Made by a program: the position numbers and the translations under genes. Under the pieces are notes generated by a model, which worked only from the letters and a program-made list of their open reading frames with translations, ran no database searches and was not told the origin of the DNA. A stretch of 8,194 nucleotides of DNA from CAIXYX01 sp043806415 (GTDB lineage Archaea; Micrarchaeota; Micrarchaeia; Anstonellales; Anstonellaceae), in the NCBI GenBank assembly GCA_043806415.1, contig JAZDHB010000012.1:1-8194 (forward strand). Direction: 5' to 3'. Below, piece by piece: positions 1-5,113 of this stretch; positions within the stretch are counted from its first letter, which is position 1; every line of letters starts with the position of its first letter.

Positions 1-29
1 CCGTGCGAGTTCAAATCTCGCCCCCGGCG
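1..29 (+). tRNA. tRNA gene, 3' end only (identity unknown)
   Basis: The T arm is complete: a 5-bp stem (5-9 with 17-21) closes the 7-nt loop TTCAAAT. It is followed by the 3' acceptor strand CCCCGGC (22-28) and discriminator G (29). The 5' part of the gene lies outside the window. No CCA is encoded after position 29, so the CCA would be added by the nucleotidyltransferase, as is usual in archaea. The 5' acceptor strand should read GCCGGGG. A G73 discriminator fits serine, aspartate or asparagine tRNAs best, but without the anticodon the amino acid cannot be named. Confidence 0.8.
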
Positions 30-106
30 TTCGCTTCGCTCACGCCTGGGGCGTTTGGCGCTTCGCGCCAATTCAGCGCAGCGGATCTCACCCCTGGCTA
101 TTTTTT
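22..106 (+). terminator. Structured tRNA trailer ending in T6
   Basis: Downstream of the tRNA are two possible hairpins. One pairs 22-30 (CCCC+GGCGT) with 42-51 (ACGCC+GGGG) with one bulged T, and so uses the tRNA acceptor strand itself. The other is a perfect 7-bp stem with a 3-nt loop, TTGGCGC-TTC-GCGCCAA (55-71). T6 at 101-106 is the likely point where tRNA transcription ends. I see no coding sequence here. Confidence 0.45.
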
Positions 107-143
107 CCCGTTATTACTCTTCGCTCATCGACTTTGGATAAGC

Positions 144-151
144 GTATAAAC
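144..151 (+). promoter_or_regulatory. TATA-box promoter of the Cys/Met-rich protein gene
   Basis: GTATAAAC is an archaeal-type TATA box. Transcription would start about 25 bp downstream, near 170-175, giving a leader of only about 20 nt that contains the Shine-Dalgarno. That predicted start falls inside the inverted repeat at 164-183. Confidence 0.5.
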
Positions 152-163
152 CACCTCGCCATA

Positions 164-183
164 ACATGAAATACTTTTCATGT
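164..183. promoter_or_regulatory. Perfect 8-bp inverted repeat at predicted transcription start
   Basis: ACATGAAA (164-171), spacer TACT, TTTCATGT (176-183). It sits between the TATA box and the Shine-Dalgarno GAGGTGA at 184-190. It could be an operator, covering the start site on DNA. It could also be a short RNA hairpin directly against the ribosome binding site, if transcription starts upstream of it. Confidence 0.5.
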
Positions 184-194
184 GAGGTGAGTGT

Positions 195-503
195 ATGGAA
201 GAGTGTCAAACCAACCCGTGCAGCGCCCCGGCGTCGTTTCAGCCGTCCTCCTGCCAGCCCAAACCCTGCCACGGATCGGGCTGCGAGATGACGGACGAGA
301 TGATGGAGCTGGCCGACGAGGCCTGGAGCTGCCTGATGAAGGAGAAGATGAAGGCCTACCTGGAGAAGATGGACGGCAAGAAGATGGACACCATCGCCCA
401 GGCCGCGGTCGAGGTCAGCAAGGCGCATTGGGGCGGCAAGATGAAGATGAAGGCCGACATGCGCGAGGCCATGGAGAAACTGCGGATGGCCATGTCCAAG
501 TAG
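195..503 (+). CDS. Small Cys- and Met-rich protein, function unknown
   Basis: This is a 102-residue protein that I do not recognise. The start is well supported by GAGGTGA (184-190), complementary to the archaeal 16S 3' end, 4 nt before the ATG. The first ~30 residues are Ser/Pro/Gln-rich and carry Cys at 4, 9, 20, 25 and 30, with one more at 46. Residues ~32-102 look like charged, amphipathic helices rich in Lys and Glu. There are 14 methionines, an unusually high share. I see no signal peptide or membrane segment. The Cys cluster could bind metal or be redox-active, and Met plus Cys would suit a soft metal such as copper, but this is inference only. It has its own promoter and terminator, so it is probably monocistronic and may be well expressed. 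Confidence 0.85.
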   Translation: MEECQTNPCSAPASFQPSSCQPKPCHGSGCEMTDEMMELADEAWSCLMKEKMKAYLEKMDGKKMDTIAQAAVEVSKAHWGGKMKMKADMREAMEKLRMAMSK

Positions 504-560
504 TTTTTTTATTTTTCAATTTCTTTTTTTTCGTGAATTGTTTTTTCCCTGTTTCTTCTT
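504..560 (+). terminator. Multi-run oligo-T terminator after the Cys/Met-rich gene
   Basis: Directly after the stop codon come T7 (504-510), T5 (512-516), T8 (524-531) and T6 (541-546), then more pyrimidine-rich sequence. There is no stable hairpin before the runs. This is the form expected of archaeal U-tract termination rather than a bacterial stem-loop terminator. Confidence 0.7.
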
Positions 561-585
561 CCCGGGCGACCGGAAATCCACCCTT

Positions 586-606
586 CCGGCAGGTCTATAC
601 TGCCGG
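586..606. promoter_or_regulatory. Inverted repeat around a TATA-like core
   Basis: CCGGCAG (586-592) and CTGCCGG (600-606) form a perfect 7-bp inverted repeat. The 7-nt centre reads GTCTATA, so the TATA-like sequence TCTATACT (595-602) lies across the right arm. If this is a promoter, transcription would start near 622, just before the possible small gene at 638. A repressor bound here would block the TATA box. It could instead be only a hairpin. Confidence 0.35.
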
Positions 607-637
607 GCCGCGTCATCTTATCTGTTCTTCAGGATGC

Positions 638-772
638 ATGAAGGACGGATGTGTTCGTATGGCAAGAAAACTCAAATCCCAGAAAGAAGCCGAAGCGCCG
701 ATCGCTTCCCCGAATGCCGTCTTGGTCGGAGCCCCGTCGGCTCCCCAGTCTCCTCCGTGCTCCGGCTGCTAG
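638..772 (+). CDS. Possible small protein ending in PCSGC
   Basis: This open frame encodes 44 residues from the ATG at 638, or 37 from the ATG at 659. AGGA just before 638 is a weak ribosome site with short spacing. The protein starts Lys/Arg-rich, turns Ala/Pro/Ser-rich and ends in a Cys-Ser-Gly-Cys tail. That ending resembles the Ser/Pro-plus-Cys style of the neighbouring 195-503 protein (which contains PCHGSGC), though the two are not clearly related. A TATA-like box lies about 40 bp upstream and T-runs follow at 806-828, though those T's also encode the lysine tail of sufU on the other strand. The gene is plausible but unproven, as a frame this short can arise by chance. Confidence 0.3.
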   Translation: MKDGCVRMARKLKSQKEAEAPIASPNAVLVGAPSAPQSPPCSGC

Positions 773-814
773 GCCTTCCCTTCAAGCGCCGAGCCTCCCA
801 CACTCCCTTTCTTT

Positions 815-1198
815 TCATTTCTTTTTTCCCAGCGCCTTTTGAACCGTTTCAAGCCCCAGCAGGGTGCATTTGAGCCGGGAGGGGCCCGGATCGATGCCCA
901 GCAAATCCAGCACGAATTTCTTGTCCAGCGCCCGCGCTTCCTCTGCCTTGCGCCCGAGCACTCGCTCCGAGAGCATGGAGGCGGCCGCCATGGAGATGGC
1001 ACAGCCCGAGCCCGTGAAGCCGATATCCTCCACCTTCCCGTCCTTGGAGAGACGGATCTGCACCGCGAACCGGTCCCCGCACGAGGGATTCGACACTTCG
1101 GCGCGCGCATCCGCTTTCGCGAGCTTTTTGAAATTCCTCGGCGAGCGGTAATGGTCGAGGATGTTCTGCCGATAGATCTCTTCCTTGTAGTCTGCCAT
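815..1198 (-). CDS. sufU: Fe-S cluster scaffold / sulfur acceptor protein, SufU/IscU family
   Basis: A 127-residue protein that accepts persulfide sulfur from SufS for Fe-S cluster assembly in the cytoplasm. The three conserved cysteines are visible: C40 in NPSCGD (with D42), C66 in GSGCAIS, and C111 in RLKCTLLGLE. The motif wording (GSGCAIS, and lysine rather than histidine before the last Cys) is SufU-like. However, the gap between C66 and C111 is IscU-sized: the roughly 20-residue insertion typical of Bacillus-type SufU is absent. The gene starts 4 nt after the sufS stop, and its ribosome site (GGTGAGG) overlaps the end of sufS, so the two are translationally linked. The C-terminus is the basic tail GKKK. 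The family call is strong; scaffold versus sulfur-relay role is open. Confidence 0.92.
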   Translation of the reverse strand: MADYKEEIYRQNILDHYRSPRNFKKLAKADARAEVSNPSCGDRFAVQIRLSKDGKVEDIGFTGSGCAISMAAASMLSERVLGRKAEEARALDKKFVLDLLGIDPGPSRLKCTLLGLETVQKALGKKK

Positions 1199-1202
1199 AC
1201 CC

Positions 1203-2435
1203 TCACCGCCCGAAGATGCGCCTCGCCTCCTGCAGGCCCTCGAGCAGCGCGTCGATGTCGTCCGTGTCGTTGTAGAGGTAGAACGAGGCGCGCACGGTCG
1301 CATCCGCCTTGAGCAGGCGCATGAGCGGCTGGGCGCAGTGGTGCCCCCCCCGGACGGCCACCCCGTGCCGGTCGAGGATGCCCGACAGATCGTGCCCGTG
1401 CACACCCGACAGGTTGAAGGAGACGACGCCGATGCCGCTCTCCCCGCTCTTCGGGCCGTAAAGCACGACGTCCTCCAAGCCGGAGAGCTTTTCGCGCAGC
1501 GAGTCCGCGAGTTTTCTTTCGTGCCTTCCGATCTCTTCCAGCCCGACGCGCTCGATGTATTCGACGGCCGCCCCGAGGCCCACCGCGCCCGCCACGTCCG
1601 GCGTGCCGGCCTCGAATTTGGCCGGCCCCTCGGCCCAGGTGGAAGCGTGATCCTTGACCTCGCTAATCTGCCCCCCACCGGTCATGAAGGGCGGCAGGCG
1701 CTCGCGCCATTCCTCCTTCATGTACAGCACGCCCGCGCCCGTCGGCCCGAGCATCTTGTGGGAGGAGAAGGCGAGGAAATCCACATCGAGTTTTTTCACG
1801 TCTATCTTCATGTGCGGGGCCGCCTGCGCCGCGTCCACCACCACGGGGCAGTCCCACTCCTCGTGCGCGTGGCGCGCGATGGAGGCGATGTCGTTGGCAG
1901 TGCCCAGCACGTTGGAAGCGTGGGTGATGGCGAGCATGGACGGCGCGGCCGTCTTCGCCGCGAGGCGGAGCTGCCCCAGATTTTCGGCCGTCATCGCCCG
2001 GTCCGTCCTGCACGGGACGAACGCCAATCTCGTTCCGATGCGCCGGGCCGCCTGCTGCCAGGGCACGAAGTTGGAGTGGTGCTCCATCCGCGTGAGCGCG
2101 ATGGGCCGGTCCTTGGTGCGGGCCAGCATGTCCTGCATCGAATAGGAAAGAAGATTGAGCGATTCGGTAGTGTTTTTCGTGAACACGATCTCCTCGGGCT
2201 TGGCGCCGATGAACCGGGCGACGCGCTCCCTCGCCTTCTCGTACCGCTCGGTCGCCTCCTGCGCCAGCCCATACACGCCCCGGCGGGGGTTGGCATTGCT
2301 CTCCTCGTAATAGCGGCGCATCGCCTCCAGCACGCTCGCGGGTTTCTGGCTGGTGGCCGCGCTGTCCAGGTAGTGCAGCCCTCTTTTTTTACTGAAGATG
2401 GGGAAATCGTCCCTGAGTTTTTTTCCAATCGGCAT
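1203..2435 (-). CDS. sufS: Cysteine desulfurase, SufS type
   Basis: A 410-residue pyridoxal-phosphate enzyme that converts cysteine to alanine and holds the sulfur as a persulfide for transfer to SufU. Length and motifs fit group II desulfurases throughout. The N-terminus has the YLDSAATSQKP signature (residues 22-32). The EHHSN motif (118-122) supplies the cofactor-stacking histidine. D201 and Q204 in VVVDAAQ hold the cofactor. K227 in SSHKMLGPTG forms the Schiff base. C367 in RGGHHCAQPLM is the catalytic cysteine. The 3' end abuts sufU (4-nt gap), giving a sufS-sufU operon. There is no Shine-Dalgarno before the ATG, but a TATA box sits 25 bp upstream, so the mRNA is probably leaderless. An out-of-frame ATG 14 nt upstream is not used, because the SufS frame matches from the very start. 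Confidence 0.96.
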   Translation of the reverse strand: MPIGKKLRDDFPIFSKKRGLHYLDSAATSQKPASVLEAMRRYYEESNANPRRGVYGLAQEATERYEKARERVARFIGAKPEEIVFTKNTTESLNLLSYSMQDMLARTKDRPIALTRMEHHSNFVPWQQAARRIGTRLAFVPCRTDRAMTAENLGQLRLAAKTAAPSMLAITHASNVLGTANDIASIARHAHEEWDCPVVVDAAQAAPHMKIDVKKLDVDFLAFSSHKMLGPTGAGVLYMKEEWRERLPPFMTGGGQISEVKDHASTWAEGPAKFEAGTPDVAGAVGLGAAVEYIERVGLEEIGRHERKLADSLREKLSGLEDVVLYGPKSGESGIGVVSFNLSGVHGHDLSGILDRHGVAVRGGHHCAQPLMRLLKADATVRASFYLYNDTDDIDALLEGLQEARRIFGR

Positions 2436-2456
2436 ATATATGAATCCATTTTCAGA

Positions 2457-2464
2457 CTTTATAA
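2457..2464 (-). promoter_or_regulatory. TATA-box promoter of sufS-sufU (leaderless)
   Basis: On the minus strand the box reads TTATAAAG, with purine-rich GAGGA just upstream as a possible BRE. Its centre is about 25 bp from the A of the sufS start codon at 2435, so transcription should begin at or within a few bases of the ATG. The absence of any Shine-Dalgarno before sufS agrees with this. Confidence 0.6.
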
Positions 2465-2478
2465 TCCTCTGTTCGCAT

Positions 2479-2483
2479 AAAAA
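2479..2483 (-). terminator. Possible weak terminator after the MBL gene
   Basis: T5 on the minus strand follows a GC-rich stretch, about 80 nt after the MBL stop codon and before the sufS TATA box. It could end the NFACT-R/MBL transcript. It is short compared with the other T-tracts here, so read-through into sufS is quite possible. Confidence 0.25.
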
Positions 2484-2562
2484 GCGGCGAAGCGACCCGC
2501 CTCAAGGCGCGCGATCCGCGACGCGCTCCCCGTGCCGTCCCATCGGCAAGCCGACCGGGGCA

Positions 2563-3135
2563 TCAGTTTCGCCATTCGATCTTCCCGTGCCCCGGGCAGA
2601 GGGTCCGCCATGGCACCCGTTCGAGCATCTCCAAACTCTTGGCCATCTGCCCCTCGGCGCCCGGCCCGCCCAAGTCCGTCCGCCCGTACCCGCCATCGGC
2701 GAATTTCGTGTCCCCGGAGAAGAGCACACCGCTCGCCTTCTCGAACAGGCAGGCGCTTCCGGGCGTGTGCCCGGGCGTGTGGTGAAGCTCGAACCGATGC
2801 GCTCCGAAGAGGATCGCCTTCTCATCGACGCGCTTGGCGTTCGTTGGGATGTTGATGAAGGGGAGGCGCGCATCCTCGGCCGCGTGCAGCCGCACGTCCG
2901 GCCAGTCCGGCTTCACGCCGCCTGTGTGGTCATAGTGCCCGTGCGTGAGGAAAACCGGGTCCGGCGTGAAATCGAGGCCATCCTTGCCGTCGCCCGAATC
3001 GATCATCATGGTTTTCTTGCCCTTAACATCTCTTATCAAATAGCGGGTCGAGCACGTGCGTTTGTCCACGTCGAAATAGTAAAAGCCATCCAGCTTACCT
3101 AGAGGTTTGAAGTCCTCTAATGAAATCGTTTCCAT
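2563..3135 (-). CDS. Metallo-beta-lactamase-fold hydrolase, glyoxalase II-like
   Basis: A 190-residue protein with the complete two-metal site of the MBL fold: THGHYDH (H65, H67, D69, H70), H123 in TPGHTPGS, D142 in SGDTKF and H183 in CPGH. The length fits a single-domain glyoxalase II-like hydrolase. No extra RNA-nuclease (beta-CASP) domain is present, so an RNase J/CPSF role is unlikely. Substrate unknown: a thioester hydrolase is the default guess. Because sufS lies downstream, a persulfide-related role (ETHE1-like) can be considered, but no residue seen here decides it. It begins 18 nt after the NFACT-R stop, with AAGGAG 9 nt before the ATG, so it is almost certainly co-transcribed with that gene. 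Confidence 0.88.
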   Translation of the reverse strand: METISLEDFKPLGKLDGFYYFDVDKRTCSTRYLIRDVKGKKTMMIDSGDGKDGLDFTPDPVFLTHGHYDHTGGVKPDWPDVRLHAAEDARLPFINIPTNAKRVDEKAILFGAHRFELHHTPGHTPGSACLFEKASGVLFSGDTKFADGGYGRTDLGGPGAEGQMAKSLEMLERVPWRTLCPGHGKIEWRN

Positions 3136-3153
3136 CCCGTCCCGCTCCTTCCG

Positions 3154-3942
3154 TTATGCCGTGCCGTATTTTCCCGAGGGCAGCATCGGGGCGATCTCGT
3201 CGGCTTTGCGGCTCAATTTCGAGGAGAGCGTCCGGGCCGCCTCCTCCTTGGGCGTGCCGCCCGTGCCCAGCCGCGTCTCCTTGTCCATTCTCTTGGGATG
3301 GCAGGCCGGCAGCACGCGAAGCTCCTCCCCGTCCAGCCCGATCCTCAAAGCCAGCGGCGTCTGGCGGTACCATTCCCGCTCGCCTTCGATGGCGAACGCC
3401 CCCCGGCCCACGTAGCCGCCCATGGCGTGCTTGCTCACCTGCGAGGGTTTCACCGCGTACACGTCCACGGCGGACGCGCCCACTTTCCAGGCCGACGAGT
3501 GCGAGGCCGCGAACTGGGCCGCCTCCTTCCGCTCCTGGCCGTCCGCCCTCTGCCCGTCTTTTAGGATGACGGTCGGCGCGCCCTGGATGTCGGCATGGAA
3601 GAACAGGTCGCCCTCGGCGAGGTACTTGGCCACCAGCTCGTCGTTCTGCTTGGCGTCGCGGCCGGCCACCACGCGCCGGCCTCCGGACGTGACGAACGAA
3701 TGGTAAGGCGAATGCCAGGCCGCCCGCGCCTTGCCGCCCTTCTTTTTCGACGACGAGGAGCGGGCCGACGATGGCGAGGTCCCTTCCTTTTTTTTCTTCT
3801 CCTCCACGACGGCCATCTCCTTCTTTGTCTGTTCCAGTGCCGAGAGGAGGCCCGCGCGCTTCTCCTTGAGCTTCTTGAGGCCTTCGAAGGCCTCCTGCAG
3901 GTGGGCGCGCGCGCTTTTCCTGACGTCGAGGGAAATCTCCAT
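3154..3942 (-). CDS. Stand-alone NFACT-R (DUF814) RNA-binding protein with short coiled coil
   Basis: 262 residues matching only the C-terminal half of NFACT proteins (Rqc2/NEMF, FbpA/RqcH), which bind tRNA and the large ribosomal subunit in nascent-chain quality control. Residues 1-50 resemble the start of the coiled-coil arm. Residues 54-72 are a Ser/Lys-rich linker. Residues ~75-190 are the NFACT-R domain, with GRDAKQNDELV (94-104), FFHADIQGAP (114-123), SHSSAWK (147-153), QVSK (168-171) and GAFAIEGE (181-188). The usual end (LPSGKYGTA) is present. The NFACT-N and HhH domains are missing, and the gene upstream is divergent, so no partner half is adjacent. The break falls exactly at a domain boundary, so this looks like an evolved short form rather than a truncation. 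A GGGAGG lies only 2 nt before the ATG, too close for a good ribosome site; a leaderless start is as likely. Confidence 0.88.
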   Translation of the reverse strand: MEISLDVRKSARAHLQEAFEGLKKLKEKRAGLLSALEQTKKEMAVVEEKKKKEGTSPSSARSSSSKKKGGKARAAWHSPYHSFVTSGGRRVVAGRDAKQNDELVAKYLAEGDLFFHADIQGAPTVILKDGQRADGQERKEAAQFAASHSSAWKVGASAVDVYAVKPSQVSKHAMGGYVGRGAFAIEGEREWYRQTPLALRIGLDGEELRVLPACHPKRMDKETRLGTGGTPKEEAARTLSSKLSRKADEIAPMLPSGKYGTA

Positions 3943-3962
3943 GGCCTCCCTTTGGGGATGCG

Positions 3963-3970
3963 TTTATAAA
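3963..3970. promoter_or_regulatory. Self-complementary TATA box shared by divergent genes
   Basis: TTTATAAA is its own reverse complement and is the only good TATA box in the 71-bp gap between the two start codons. Leftward, its centre is about 25 bp from the NFACT-R ATG (3942), predicting a nearly leaderless mRNA. Rightward, transcription would start near 3992, leaving a ~22-nt leader with the strong Shine-Dalgarno AGGAGGT (4002-4008), 5 nt before the ATG at 4014. One box may therefore serve both genes. Confidence 0.5.
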
Positions 3971-4013
3971 AAATCACCGTGCATGTCTCTTCCATCTGAT
4001 CAGGAGGTTCCAT

Positions 4014-4994
4014 ATGAGCAAGAGCGGATTTTTGCGAAATTTCATGAAGACCCATTACAAGCATTTCAATTCCGCCGTCGTGGTGGACGCGTCGGAGGCC
4101 TACATCGACCTTCTGGAGAAGAAGAAAGGCAAGATGTTCATGACCCTTGCCGGCGCCATGAGCACCGCCGAGCTGGGCAAGTCGCTGGCCGAGATGATCC
4201 GACAGGGCAAGGTGCACGCCATCACCTGCACGGGCGCCAACCTCGAGGAGGACGTATTCAACCTCGTTGCGAACAAGCTCTACAAGCGGGTGAGCGGATA
4301 CCGCTCGCTCACGGCCGAGCAGGAGATGGAGCTCTACAAGGAGGGCTTCAACCGCGTCACCGACACCTGCATCCCCGAGGAGGAGGCCTTCCGAAAGATC
4401 GAGCACCACTTGCTCGCGCTCTGGCAGAAGGCCGAGAAGGAGAACAAGCGCTTTTTCCCGCACGAGTATTTCTACCAGCTGCTGCTCTCCGGCGTGCTCA
4501 AGTCCGAATACCAGATCGACCCCAAGGACTCGTGGCTCCTGGCGGCCGCCGAGAAGAATCTGCCCATCTTCGTCCCCGGCTGGGAGGACAGCACCATGGG
4601 CAACATCGTCGTGGCGCGCATGATGCAGAAGAAGATCAAGAGCACCGGGATGGTCAAGACGGGCCTTGACTACATGCACGAGCTGGTGGGCTGGTATCAG
4701 GCGAATTCCAAGAGCGGTCCCATCGGCTTCTTCCAGATCGGCGGCGGCATCGCGGGGGATTTCCCCATCTGCGCCGTGCCGCTCATGACGCAGGATCTGG
4801 AGATGGACGTGCCGCGCTGGGGCTATTTCTGCCAAATCTCGGATTCGACCACCAGCTACGGCTCCTATTCGGGCGCCGTGCCCAACGAGAAGATCACGTG
4901 GGGCAAGCTGGGCATCGACACGCCCAAGTTCGTCATCGAGTCGGATGCCACCATCGTGGCGCCGCTCATGTTCGGGTATATATTGGACTGGTAA
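4014..4994 (+). CDS. Deoxyhypusine synthase-family protein (possibly DHS-like, homospermidine-forming)
   Basis: 326 residues. The family uses NAD and spermidine to pass an aminobutyl group through a lysine imine, to aIF5A in true deoxyhypusine synthase. Seen here: the NAD-site TCTGANLEED (71-80), PGWEDSTMGN (188-197), GGGIAGDFP (243-251), and the catalytic block ending in NEKITWGKLG, with E292, W296 and K298 matching human E323, W327 and K329. By eye, however, the positions of human H288, D313 and D316 are occupied by L257, Y282 and Y285. The block GYFCQISDSTTSYGSYSGAV instead resembles, from memory, the bacterial DHS-like group, whose cyanobacterial member makes homospermidine. So the fold and chemistry are firm, but the acceptor (aIF5A lysine or a free polyamine) is uncertain. 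The start is fixed by AGGAGGT 5 nt upstream. Confidence 0.93.
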   Translation: MSKSGFLRNFMKTHYKHFNSAVVVDASEAYIDLLEKKKGKMFMTLAGAMSTAELGKSLAEMIRQGKVHAITCTGANLEEDVFNLVANKLYKRVSGYRSLTAEQEMELYKEGFNRVTDTCIPEEEAFRKIEHHLLALWQKAEKENKRFFPHEYFYQLLLSGVLKSEYQIDPKDSWLLAAAEKNLPIFVPGWEDSTMGNIVVARMMQKKIKSTGMVKTGLDYMHELVGWYQANSKSGPIGFFQIGGGIAGDFPICAVPLMTQDLEMDVPRWGYFCQISDSTTSYGSYSGAVPNEKITWGKLGIDTPKFVIESDATIVAPLMFGYILDW

Positions 4995-5059
4995 GCGTCC
5001 CAAGCGCTATCTCGCTCCTTCTTTGCGGTCCGCCCGGGCCAGTGTCTCTGACGATAGTA

Positions 5060-5096
5060 ATATAAACACAATAATACACTATTTTAAACAATTGTT
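5060..5096 (+). promoter_or_regulatory. AT-rich promoter region with TATA box and palindrome
   Basis: The 119-bp gap after the DHS-family gene turns AT-rich here. AATATAAAC (5060-5068) is a TATA candidate that predicts a start near 5088 and a leader of about 25 nt. ATTTTAAAC (5081-5089) is a second candidate that would give an almost leaderless mRNA. The 10-bp perfect palindrome AACAATTGTT (5087-5096) overlaps the predicted start and could be an operator. The ribosome site AAGGGTG (5101-5107) lies 6 nt before the ATG at 5114. Confidence 0.4.
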
Positions 5097-5113
5097 AAGC
5101 AAGGGTGCGTTCT

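Noticed and set aside
191..772. Plus-strand frame joining the first gene region and the small ORF
   Set aside because: The 5' part is a shifted frame of the 195-503 gene, and it translates the T-rich terminator as Phe-rich nonsense. Only its last 44 codons could be a gene, and those are listed separately.
1338..2480. Long plus-strand open frame opposite sufS (380 codons)
   Set aside because: It is antisense to an unmistakable SufS. The frame stays open because of GC-rich codon structure, and the translation is low in hydrophobic order and resembles no family.
2563..3135. Calling the MBL protein a persulfide dioxygenase (ETHE1)
   Set aside because: The metal motifs are common to many MBL-fold hydrolases and I see no residue specific to ETHE1. 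Only the nearby sufS suggests it.
3154..3942. NFACT-R gene as a frameshifted pseudogene of a full NFACT protein
   Set aside because: The sequence upstream of its ATG is a promoter spacer and then a divergent gene, with no NFACT-N coding remnant. The frame is intact and has its own TATA box.
3731..4669. Plus-strand frame of 312 codons crossing into the DHS-family gene
   Set aside because: It starts antisense to NFACT-R and then overlaps the DHS-family gene in another frame; both real genes are strongly supported.
3561..5003. Long minus-strand open frame (480 codons) across the DHS-family and NFACT-R genes
   Set aside because: It is antisense to one real gene and out of frame with another, and crosses their shared promoter. 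No ribosome site or family match supports it.
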